The position numbers were made by a program, and so were the translations under genes. The notes below the pieces were generated by a model, which did no database searches, had not been told where the DNA came from, and saw nothing but the letters and a program-made list of their open reading frames with translations. 64,000 bases of DNA from Loripinus fragilis (taxonomy: Eukaryota; Mollusca; Bivalvia; Lucinida; Lucinidae). This document shows positions 22,830-32,732 of the stretch, in pieces (the first letter of the stretch is position 1; each line of letters opens with the position of its first letter). Location of the stretch: NCBI GenBank assembly GCA_964019695.1, contig OZ026524.1, forward strand, positions 28,994,164-29,058,163, read 5' to 3'.

Positions 22830-24879
22830 TCTATATCAGAAAATTAAAAGAAGGATAATTTATATTTATTTCTTGATTTAAACACCAATTTTCTGTCATT
22901 TATTCTTCTTTTAGCCCCATATCTAAAATCAATTGTATAGCTATTCTTGATTGTTATCAAGAATACTTTTCATAAACGAGTGGATTCGTTCCAAAAATTG
23001 AAATTTTGAACTGGATCTTTGTTTGGCCTAATGATGAATTGCTGAAAATAGGGCCTAAAAGCCGATTTTAAAGAAGCTGTTTTGTTGTGCAAATTAAAAG
23101 GGAGCCGAATTGCAGAGGCAGTAACTGACAAATTAACAAGGTGATGAGCACAAAACAATCGCAAGTTCGAAGTGCAAGGGTTTCAAGTTGACGTCATTTC
23201 GATCTTTCAGATCTAGCTGTTCTAATTTTGGAACTACCAAAACATGTCTTCCTGAATTGTACTGATTTTAAGCGCAAGAGAGAATAAAAACAGATCTAAA
23301 CGGCAGTCTTCAGCTGATGTCGAAGGGAGAGACAAACCAGAAAGGGAAAATTTTGCAGCACTAGCGTTCTGTAACGTTTTTTTCTCCTTTTTCTTCTTTT
23401 TCACGGAGCAATAAAGTCAACTCTGGGACAGAAGTTGCAACAATTAATCAGTAAAGGCTCAAAGCAGTGTACACATGAACAGCTTAATTTGAGTCTGATC
23501 CGAGCCTGCGTTGCTTGACAGATTTAGCCGGTCACAATATATGTAGGTACTTATTGCATCGACGAGCAGCGACGGCTCAGTCATGCCTGTGCAACAGAGC
23601 TTTGGCCGATTGTAAAAAATGCTCGCTTACACCGTCTTGAGGCAGACTGTCCATACCGAATTAGAATCTTCTAACCCCATTTGGCATTGAACATATAGTC
23701 GCGCATGCATTTTAAAGCTTGTCTTTACGCATATGCGATAAATACAGAAATTTCATGAAATGGCCAAATCTATTTTATTCGCAAAGAGAACCTATTTCTG
23801 TCTGTGTGCCTGCAGGTTTGTTGGGATTAACTTTTTACAACTTCTGTCCGTTTCTCTCAGCATTACTAAAACGGCTCTGGACTGAGGGACATTGGTAATT
23901 CATTCAACAATGAAACAGTGAGTGCTCATATCAATCAGGCCATGCACATGTTCAGTCTGTTCTGAGTATCCGTTGTTTTAATAAAGAAGTTCTGATAGTT
24001 GCGCAGCCTGACTTGAACCTCCGTTTGCCGATATTCTATAAGACCAATGAATCACATTATATATATTTGGTTAAAAATCGTTGTCAAATTCTGTTTGTCT
24101 TAGGGTTTCTTCAGACTAACTGCTCACTTCACAAAACCCCATAAAATATGTGGATTATTTTTGTATCCGGAATGCATTGAAGAAAACTTGCACATTAATG
24201 AGAGTTGCTGAAATGTAGGAAATTTATATTATTCAGTACATTTGCACGATGTGATCTGGATTTACACATTCATTTAGGTACTTGACGCATGAAGCTTTTT
24301 TATCTACAGAGGCTAGACTAAACCCCTCACAACAGCTACTAGCGAGGCTACATGTCTAGTTGTTTGCCTGAGCCTTCATATACTTCTATACTGTGCGTAT
24401 GCGAGCAACGAAGGTTCTTGCGTGAATAGCCATCCAGCGTAATCTCATCTGACCCTTAGCTGCATGCAAGATGCAACGCAATCTCTGGTATGCAAGTCTT
24501 GGTACTGAAAATGCTCATTTAATGTTTCTGTTTGGTGGAATAGATTGGGCTGTGTTGGTGCGTGACTGTTCATCGAGCAATACGAGGGTCATTTTTTATA
24601 TTCGTAGAATCGGAATGTATCTCTACAAATATAGAATTTTAGGTACCAAAAGTATATATATATATTGATAGGTCTAGATTCTGTCTATAAAGTGACATAA
24701 ATTTTACACCACTAGGGCTTAGTTCGGTCAAGATAAATAGCTTTGAATAGGGCATAGTAAAGGACACTGGGGTTATCTACGCCTTTTAACCAGATAGCTA
24801 GCAGGAAATTAGATACTTTTAAGTTCCATTCGCTATGGTGATATAATTATTTATCAAGCTGATTTTTCTTTTTATGCCC
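22830..24879. other. Unannotated stretch
   Basis: About 2 kb with no supported gene. A diffuse match to the AGCCTGCG dispersed repeat occurs near 23,490-23,530. Otherwise nothing recognised. Confidence 0.4.
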
Positions 24880-26430
24880 CAAAAGGAACTCTGGGAGGCA
24901 TATAGTAATCGCACTGTCCCTCCGTCCGTCCGTCAGTCCGTCTGTGTGTCCGTCCGTCCCGCTTCGTGTCCAGTGCATATCTCCTATATTCTTTGAGGTA
25001 GGAATTCCAAATTTGGTGTGTGGATGCATCTTGGAATAACGGAGTGTCGCGTACCATTTTCGGGTCACTGTGACATTGACCTTGAACTCTGACCTAGTTA
25101 TTAGAATAATCGTGTCCGGAGCATATCTCTTATAATATTTGAGCTAGGAATCTCAAATTTGGTGTGATGATGCATCGTGAGATGACAAAGTGTCGCGTAC
25201 CATAATTGGGTCACTGTAACCTTGAACTTGACCTATGACCTAGTTTTATAATTATCGTGTCCGGAGCATATCTCTTATATTTTTTGAGGTAGGAATCTCA
25301 AATTTGGTGTGTGAATGCATCTTGGGATGGGGAAGTGTCGCATACCATAATTGGGTCACTGTGACCTTGAACTAGACCTCTGACAGAATTTCTAGAAACT
25401 GCATTGTGTCTGGTGCATATCTCCTATATTCTTTTAGATAGGAATTCCAAATTTGGTGTCTAAATGCATATTGAGATGACGGAGTGTCACACATACCATT
25501 TTGGGTCACTGTGACCTTGACCTCTGACCAAGTTTTAAGAATTTTTGTGTTCGGAGCATATCTCTTATATTCTTTGAGGTAGGAATTCCAAATTTGGAGT
25601 GTATATGCATCTTGGGATGGTGGAGTCTCACATATTATTTTCTGGCCACTGTGACCTTGACCTCTGACCTAGTTTTAATAATAATTGTGTCAGGAGCATA
25701 TCTCTCATATTATTTGAGAAGGGAATCCCAAATTTGGTGTGTGAATGCATCTTGGGACGGTTGAGTGTCTTGTACCATTTTCGGTCACTGTGACCTTGAC
25801 CTCTGACCTAGTTTTAATAATAAATGTGTCAGGAGCATATCTCTTTTATTATTTGAGATAGGAATCTCAAATTTGGTGTGTAAATGCATCTTGGGGTGGT
25901 GGAGTGTCTTGTTCCATTTACAGGTCACTGTGACCTTGACCTCTGTCCTAGTTTTTAGAAAAATCATGTCCAGAGCATATCTCTTATATTAGTAAAGGAA
26001 GGAATCCCAAATTTGGTGGGTGGATGCAACTTTAGATGGTGGAGTGTCACATACGATTTTTGGGTCACTTTGACCTTGACCTCTGACTTAGTTTGTAGAA
26101 TAATGGTGTCCAGAACATATCTCTTATATTATTAGGGAATCCCAAATTTGCTGTATGGATACATCTTTAGATGCTGATGTGTAGCGTACATTTTTTAGGT
26201 AACTGTCCTATGACCTAGTTTCTAGAATTAGCGTGACTGGAGAATATATCCTATATTATTTGATGTAGGAATCCCAAATTTGATGTGTTGATTCCTCTTG
26301 GGATGGCGGAGTGGTTCGTACAATTTTGGGTCACTTTGACCTTGACATTGACTTCTGGCCTCATTTCTAGGTTTATCGTGTCTGGAGCATATCTCCTAGA
26401 TTACAGCTAACTTTCCTCAAATCTGTCTTA
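24880..26430 (+). repeat. Tandem array, about 11 units of ~140 bp, TGACCTTGACCT-rich
   Basis: It begins with a header (GGAACTCTGGGAGGCATATA, then CCGTCCGTCCGTCAGTCCGT). Units follow containing GTGTC-GGAGCATATCTC, TAGGAATCCCAAATTTGGTG, ATGCATCTTGGGATG and GGTCACTGTGACCTTGACCT. Unit starts (the GCATATCTC block) fall near 24,975, 25,115, 25,265, 25,414, 25,555, 25,695, 25,835, 25,974, 26,115, 26,240 and 26,385. Units are diverged, so the array is old. It is non-coding; ORFs here are repeat shadows. Confidence 0.85.
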
Positions 26431-27024
26431 TGCTTGACCAATTCCTTTGGGGGCATTCGTCACGTGACTGTGACATTTCTTGTTCACTATCAAAATTAAT
26501 TATATAAACGCTTAGCGTAGACAAGTGCAGCAAAACTATAAGCATGTTGTTTGCTCTTCTATAACACTTTTAAAACACCCACCAATATACCAAAACAATC
26601 ACAGTCAAGTGCTATTTATTATATCTGTTAAAGTTAAGATTATGAACACATTTTAAAATTTCTTCTGGTTTTGCATAGCTCATTATTCAAACAATCATTC
26701 GTCAGCAGTTATATTGATGTATCGATTAAAGTGTGTACCTGGCAACTTCCAATTGTTACTAACGTGATGTCAGAGACGAAGTAAAAAAATGTCATATTTC
26801 TACCAAACTACAAGTGTCCGATATATGGGTATGGCTTTGCCTATTGGAAGTCATTAAAGTAATGCATTTTGAAATAATTTATGGCTGCATGTATAGATAA
26901 AAGCTCAATCTTTCCGAAAATATACATAATGAATGCATTAACTTTCGCTGTTTTCATTAAATCTACTACTCTACGAACATAAAAAAACGTCCCCCGTACT
27001 TCGTCTACTACCATTCTTCCAATT
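26431..27024. other. Unannotated stretch
   Basis: No gene or repeat recognised between the tandem array and the inverted-repeat element. Confidence 0.4.
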
Positions 27025-27455
27025 GGAACTACCTCGGCCAATTCCGCGAAATTCCGTGGAATCCGACCACGGATGTACATCGAGGATCTACTTTGATAAC
27101 GCGGGTGATAACGTGATGCTGACGTTATATAACGTGACGATGACGTCACAGAAACCATGTTAAGACAAAAACATGTGTGATAACAGCAAAACAAATGGCT
27201 TAAATGAAGTCTATAGCGATATTTTATTGAAAAAAACATAAACTTCATTTATTCTGCTGATTAAACTTTTCGGATAATGAGAATAATCGATTTTAATAGA
27301 GCTGAACCCACATGCTACATAATTTATTTTTCATACGCCAGTTCTGGCTAACAAAATGGAGCTTTTTGGTACATAGTACTACGCGTAACGCTCATTACAT
27401 ACACCCGAGCCATGATTTGATTCTCAAATTGTGGCGGACTTTCCCGAAGGCCATT

Positions 27456-28318
27456 CTTCGTCCAAAGTTTTCATGGAATAGCCACTTCTTCGATAACAAT
27501 GCATCATAGTATACTGTCCAAGTTAATAAAGAATAGAAAAAAAAACATAGCAGGAACATCGTTTTGTCAAATTTTGTTTGCTTTTAATACCAGTAGGTTG
27601 TGGATTTTTGTATAAGTTATATTTTTTTCTTAGAAATGAAGAATAATAATAATTACGTGATTTTCTTTATTTACACAGGAGACAAATACTTTTCAAAACA
27701 TTGTGGACCACGTATAGGATTCGTTTTTTGAAGGCAGCCAACTTGTTGTAAAGATTCGAACAACGGATATTTCCGTGTTGATCTGCACGAAGTCATTGCT
27801 TTTGTTATACTGCACTGTATCAGTTTTTTATGGGTGGGTTCTTCGGCAATGAGTAGATTTAAAGGTTAAGTAAGCTGTGTTAGTGACAGGGCTATTTATG
27901 AGCAACGTCCTTAAATTTATCTATTGTTTGATATCTTGATTTATATGTTTTAGGAAATGATGCATTGATAAGTTAGGGGTCTTTCATGCAAACCAAATTT
28001 CTATGTGTCTTGATCCACATCTGAATTAAGGGTGAGGTTGGCTCCGTTAAACCGGTTTAAGCCCTCCAGTAAAATATTTTACTGACCGTTCCAAGGCGGT
28101 ACTTCTTTTGTGGATCTTTTATCTTTTTGTTCTGTCTTGTGTTTGCTATGTCTTTGTGCGCGTTTGTTAATATGTGCTTTGTGGTCACCTGCTGGGAAAG
28201 GGCTGACCTCTTGGCTCTCGTCTGTGGTGTCTGCTGTGAGTATGTCACTTTCCCAGTGGTATCCTGGGTCAGGTGTGGTACTTGATTGTATCGATTCCTG
28301 ATCTTTGCACCCTTACTT
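27456..28318 (-). mobile_element. Insertion within the left arm
   Basis: This segment has no counterpart in the right arm, so it entered later. On the minus strand, 28,057-28,310 encodes a peptide (RYNQVPHLTQDTTGKVT ... DPQKKYRLGTVSK). I recall this pattern from many anonymous predicted proteins in fish and invertebrates, which are regarded as repeat translations, not real genes. Exact insertion borders are not defined. Confidence 0.4.
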
Positions 28319-28338
28319 ACTTTTATTAACCTGACACA

Positions 28339-28397
28339 GGTGCATAATTTCACGGTTAGTGCACAAGGTGCATAATTTCACGGTTAGTGCACAAGAT
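28339..28397. repeat. 29-bp tandem duplication
   Basis: GGTGCATAATTTCACGGTTA GTGCACAA occurs twice in a row in the left arm and only once in the mirrored right arm (about 29,379-29,404). Confidence 0.85.
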
Positions 28398-28497
28398 ATT
28401 TTTACATTCCGTCGACTTTCGGTATTTGCCGTAAGTTTTACAGGAATTTTGCAAGTACTAATGAGATAATGAAACATTTTGCACTGTCCTACTGACT

Positions 28498-28551
28498 AGT
28501 CAAGTGGTTATGATAAAGAGTTTACAACCAAAAGGTCGTGAAGTCGAGTCC
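28498..28551 (+). other. tRNA-like motif in left inverted arm
   Basis: Box A-like TAGTCAAGTGGTTATG and box B-like AAGTCGAGTCC with tRNA spacing. It mirrors 29,231-29,285. Confidence 0.5.
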
Positions 28552-28588
28552 ACGTATGTTCTTGTTTTATATATATATATTTTTACCT

Positions 28589-29026
28589 TTATTCGATTCG
28601 TTTAACTTTATTTATTATAGATATACCACGACCTCTGAGTAATGTCCTTTGGATCATTATATTAAAAAGGTTGATGGGTAACGCATACACTGAGCTAGTC
28701 TGTCTGGAACATCTACGTGTTTCAAAATAGAATAGTATACGTAATAAAACGCCTGAAACCCCTGTTTCTAGATCCGTATTTTCAATTTTGTAAATATAGT
28801 CACGCTCCAAAGTTATTTGTTTACCTATACTTGCATTTGTTATTGATATTTTTGTAGGATCCCCACGGAGAATGTTTACCGTACGCCCGATATGAGAAAT
28901 TGAATCTCTGTGCTTTGGACATATTTTTTTAAAAGTAATCAAAAAAATCTGCATTGCCTTAGTGCCAAGACTTGCTGCATACGTTTCTTCAGAGGTTTTC
29001 CCACTGAACTTAAGTTCAAACAACAT
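28589..29026 (-). CDS. Hypothetical 145-aa ORF in centre of inverted-repeat element
   Basis: The largest open frame in the single-copy core of the element. The peptide starts MLFELKFSGKTSEETYAASL and is moderately basic, with no transposase, zinc-finger or RT motif that I can see. It stops shortly before the right edge of the left inverted arm. It could be part of an element-encoded protein, a truncated captured exon, or chance. Unusually long for random AT-rich sequence, but not decisive. Confidence 0.25.
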   Translation of the reverse strand: MLFELKFSGKTSEETYAASLGTKAMQIFLITFKKICPKHRDSISHIGRTVNILRGDPTKISITNASIGKQITLERDYIYKIENTDLETGVSGVLLRILFYFETRRCSRQTSSVYALPINLFNIMIQRTLLRGRGISIINKVKRIE

Positions 29027-29230
29027 GTATAGTGAATAATTTTCAACCGTATGCTTTGGCTATAATATGGAACAATATTTTCACGTGAATCTCTTGAAGA
29101 TGTTTGGGGGAGATTGGCTCATTTAACGCATTACGCATCAACCTTTTGAAATAGAATGATCCAAAATTTCATTCCTCAAAGGTCGTGTAAAGTGGTCGAA
29201 TAAAGGTAAAAAAAAGAAAAGAACACACAT

Positions 29231-29285
29231 GGACTCGAACTCACGACCCTTTGGTTGTAAACTCTGCATCATACCCACTTAACTA
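29231..29285 (-). other. tRNA-like motif in right inverted arm
   Basis: The reverse complement has TAGTTAAGTGGGTATG (box A-like) and GAGTTCGAGTCC (box B, one mismatch). Partner of 28,498-28,551. Both point toward the centre of the element. Confidence 0.5.
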
Positions 29286-29875
29286 GTCAGTAGGACGGTA
29301 CAAATCCGCATTAGTACTTGCAAAATTCCTGTAAAAGTTAAGGTAAATACCGAAAGTCGACGAAATATACAAATATCTTGTGCACTAACCATGAAATTAT
29401 GCACCTGTGTCAGGTTAATAAAATCAAACAATACAATAAAGCGTGCCAACATGCAAATTGTATCTGTTGTCATTAGGGAAAGTCCGTCACAATTCGATAA
29501 TCTAACAATGCCTCGGGTGTATATAAGGAGCGTTACGCGTAGTACTATGTATCAAAAAGCTCCATTTTGTTAGTTGGAACTGGCGTACGGAAAATTAGTT
29601 CGGTAACATGTGGGCCCAGCTGTATTAAAATCGATTATTCTGATTTCCGAAAAGTTTAATCAGCAGAATGAATGAAGGTTATGTTTTTTCAATAAAATTC
29701 AACTTCATTTATAACCGTTTGTTTTGCTGCAGTCACAAGTGTTATTGTGTTAACATGGTTTCTGTGACGTCAGAGTCACGTTATATAAAGTCAGTGTAAC
29801 GTTATCACCCGCGTTATCAAAGTAGTTCCTCGATGTACATACATGGAATTTCCTGGAATCGGCCGAGGCAGTTCA

Positions 29876-30209
29876 GATTGGTCTGATTGGTCTTTTGTTA
29901 TGTAAAGGTAACCATTTATGCCGAATGTAATTTCCCACTGTTATCACTTGGACCAGTCCATTTCCGTTTTAAGGGTTGTCGGATGGTATTTTTCATTTTA
30001 ATGAAAATTTATAGGACATTCTGTAAGCAAACATTGGTGACCCTAATCAGACAGCGCATTATGCGTCATCTGATCAAGGTCTGCACTGTTTACCTATGTC
30101 CAACAAAAATGAGGCTAGGCTTAAATGGGTTAAGACAAGGCGTGTAAACTCTTCTGCAAGAGTTATCGGCTTCTACAAGAGATAAATGAGAGGCTGTATT
30201 TTGAAGAGT
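29876..30209. other. Unannotated stretch
   Basis: Nothing recognised. Confidence 0.4.
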
Positions 30210-30420
30210 ATAAGAATCTATCATGAGTGTGAGGGTAGCATAGAAAAATCCATCCCCAGGATCGCCATTTGGCATCACGAGGCTTACCGAGTGATGCCAA
30301 AAGGCCATCCCGAGGGACGGATTTTTTATCCGACCCTCACACGAATAATCTATTCTTTTTCTTGCTAACCACTTATTTATTTGTTTATTTATTTATTTAT
30401 TTATTTATTAACGTATTTAC
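30210..30420 (+). mobile_element. Foldback element with TTTA-repeat tail
   Basis: TAAGAATCTATCATGAGTGT GAGGGT pairs with ACCCTCACACGAATAATCTA TTCTT. The inner stem includes GGCATCAC / GTGATGCC. After the palindrome comes TTTTTCTTGCTAACCACTTA and a (TTTA)n tract (30,373-30,412). A related copy in the other orientation is at 40,325-40,530. Confidence 0.7.
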
Positions 30421-30558
30421 TTATTTTAAGATAAACTTTTTTCGTATTGTTTGACGTCCAATCAGTAAATAAAGACGAAAAATCATTTCTAGCAATAAAT
30501 TTTTCCTCCACTATTGCTTTAAATACGATGTCTTATATGTGTACATAAGTAGCGCTAT

Positions 30559-30580
30559 GGCCGCCATTTTGATGACGTCA
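30559..30580. promoter_or_regulatory. YY1-like plus CRE-like site pair
   Basis: GGCCGCCATTTT (inverse of the YY1 consensus AAAATGGCGGC) lies 2 bp from TGACGTCA. This pairing is typical of TSS-proximal promoters of housekeeping genes in animals. Read on the minus strand the order is CRE then AAAATGGCGGCC. I found no clear first exon beside it. Confidence 0.25.
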
Positions 30581-31149
30581 TTACTCGGACCAGACGCGGA
30601 ACTCGGATGGGCGAACTGGTTCAAATTTTTACATATGACCCAAAGTTTATTTTGGTATAGGTCGCCAAATAAGAAATCGTCACAAAATTTACACGGGATG
30701 CCCATTCGACATAGACTACAAGATAAAATAGATAACCCTAAACATGCCAGTATTTTGTCCTGAAAATGTTGTCTACTTATTAACCTGCTGCATATATTCA
30801 AGTGCACTTCAGAGGAGATCTTATCATGGAAGTAAACACTATAAACCCTGACCTGATTGCTTCCAGGGAACAGTCTGATCTGGGTCGATATTGTTCGCTA
30901 TAAAGACTACCTATGAAATCGCAGATGACAGCAGTTGTGACTTGCAGGAATGAGTTTTAACACATGTTCTTAGCTATAGCAATGGAACGATGCATAGCAT
31001 GATGAGATAGCTCACGGTGCCCAGCCAGTTTTCTTCACTGTTGAAAGAAATCACACATGACATTGTAATGCCGTCTAAACAGAAAAATTATACATGACAC
31101 CCCTTTAGTATTGTTGCTATACATCCAAATTCAACAGCTTTGATCATTG
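30581..31149. other. Unannotated stretch
   Basis: Short ORFs on both strands without motifs. A diffuse copy of the dispersed repeat (CAGTCTGATCTGGGTCGATA TTGTTCGC) occurs at about 30,870-30,900. Confidence 0.4.
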
Positions 31150-31390
31150 CGGAACGGTTAGTTTACCTAACCACACTTTTTCCTGGGCAAGCTTGAACGA
31201 GCCGCACATACTTTTGCTAAGCCCTCTTGAATTATTCAGCAGAAGGAAGGGGAATGATGGTAGATATTATTTCATGATCAATTTCCACAAAAGGGTGGGA
31301 CCTGCAGGCCAGGATTGAACTTGCGACCCCTGAATCTGCAATCAGTCATGCATCTGTAGCCAGACACGTTACCGACTGCGCTACGCGGAA
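31150..31390 (-). mobile_element. tRNA-derived SINE, family 2, copy 2
   Basis: The reverse complement begins CGCGTAGCGCAGTCGGTAAC and has GCAAGTTCAATCCTG (decayed box B), then the family body (TGTGGAAATTGATCATGAAA, TTCAAGAGGG, GGAAAAAGTGTGGTTAGGTA). The 3' end near 31,150 is approximate. Confidence 0.8.
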
Positions 31391-31634
31391 TCAAATAATA
31401 TGAAATATATGATGTATAAAACAAGTGTATTAACAAAGACTCGTTGGTCGTTGGAATAATGTTATATAAAGGTGGATAAATTTGCGCTTTATGAAAAAAA
31501 AATAACTTACGTGAAATTTTAGATGTTGTATATCTAAAGCCACAGTGCAAAGCGCATTTTGATGAAAATACTCTGTCTCTTAATCAGGACATACATATTA
31601 TTTTTGAATGTTAAGTTATCAAGAATTCAAGAGG

Positions 31635-31795
31635 TCAATGTCATACTGACCAGACAGAAAAGGTCCACACACCAAATTTGGTATTCCTACCTCAAATACT
31701 ATAGACATGATGTAGGTTCGAATGCTCACATTCACAGACAAACATATGGATGGACGGAGGAACAAATGGACAATTCATAAACTATATACCCCAAA
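31635..31795 (-). repeat. Inverted single unit of the CCGTCC / CAAATTTGGTGTGTG family
   Basis: Plus-strand CACACACCAAATTTGGTATT CCTACCTCAAATA and GGATGGACGGAGGAAC are the inverse of the header and first unit of the 24,880-26,430 array. Confidence 0.6.
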
Positions 31796-31928
31796 GCCTC
31801 TGACAACATTTGATTTTTTATTAGTGATTCGTTTGGACTTCTAACCAGAGTATGTGACACAATCATCTAATAAAAAAATAATTTGTTCGGAAGAAAAAAA
31901 GCAAACAATTTGTATCCTTTGAAGCACT

Positions 31929-31980
31929 GTAAAGTTACTTTTGGTTTTAAGGTATACTCAAAACCAAAAGTAACATTACA
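31929..31980. repeat. 52-bp hairpin
   Basis: GTAAAGTTACTTTTGGTTTT and AAAACCAAAAGTAACATTAC are inverse with one mismatch. The loop is about 10 nt. Confidence 0.7.
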
Positions 31981-32726
31981 CTATTAATATATATACCTTT
32001 ACTGGGTATTGGTAAGTGGTATATTAAATGTGTTTAATTCATATTAAAATCTGATCAATTATTCATACGACGGTTGATTTCCTGGTTTTTGCTATCGTAA
32101 ATGCAACCACAAAGCCTTAATGATTGAGACAAGGGGACAAAATAAACTTTTTCAAAACACATCACTGTTGATGTGTTACTGTAGCTATCAGATTGGACAA
32201 TTTTCAACTAAAGAACCAGTCTGAAAGGGAGGCTATAGAATTGTTGTTTAAAGCTCAAATAAGCCCGGATTACCCTTCAAGTAACACAAATTAGAGTGTG
32301 GTGATTTTACGTCCATACCCCTTTTTGTGAACTCTACAGTGCTAGCTATGGAATTTCCCATAACAAATTGTTTGCCATTTGTCCAAACTGATGGGAATTT
32401 TTATCAGAATATCTTGTCACATACTCTGCGCAGAAGTCCAAACAAATCACTGATTAAAAAGCAAATTTCATCTCCGATAAAGCTTTTTTCAAGGACTAAA
32501 ATTTACTATTGTTTTAATTCAAAGGGAGATAATTTCAAAGTAAACAAACTTTATAACGCTGCCAGAAAATAACAAGTGACAAAATGTTTAGCAGTTTTTT
32601 AATGGACAATCAATGGCCCTTAAAATATGTTGTTCGAATCCTAGGTTTACCTAAGATTTTGTTAGGAAAGGCTGATTTGATGCTTTTAATTAAAGCACAG
32701 AAAATTCGAAAGAAGATTAACTTACA

Positions 32727-32732
32727 TAAGTT
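32727..32732 (+). repeat. Left target-site duplication TAAGTT
   Basis: TAAGTT stands directly before the terminal AGTAGTAATGG and recurs in the same orientation directly after CCATTACTACT at 40,050-40,055. It is direct, not inverted, so it is not part of the terminal repeat. Six base pairs is the duplication length described for Polinton/Maverick integration. Confidence 0.88.

Larger units (their letters stand above)
27025..29875. mobile_element. ~2.85-kb element with long terminal inverted repeats
   Basis: Left arm 27,025-27,455 is mirrored by right arm about 29,450-29,875 (shared: ACTTTGATAACGCGGGTGAT / ATCACCCGCGTTATCAAAGT; AACAAAATGGAGCTTTTT; GGTGTATGTAATGAGCGTTA-like). The mirrored sequence resumes further in at 28,319-28,560 / 29,215-29,430. 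The inner part of each arm contains a tRNA-like motif, followed by a third complementary block (TTTTTACCTTTATTCG / CGAATAAAGG). An ~860-bp insertion (27,456-28,318) splits the left arm only. The centre holds a 145-codon minus-strand ORF. Outer limits and target duplication are unresolved. Confidence 0.7.
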
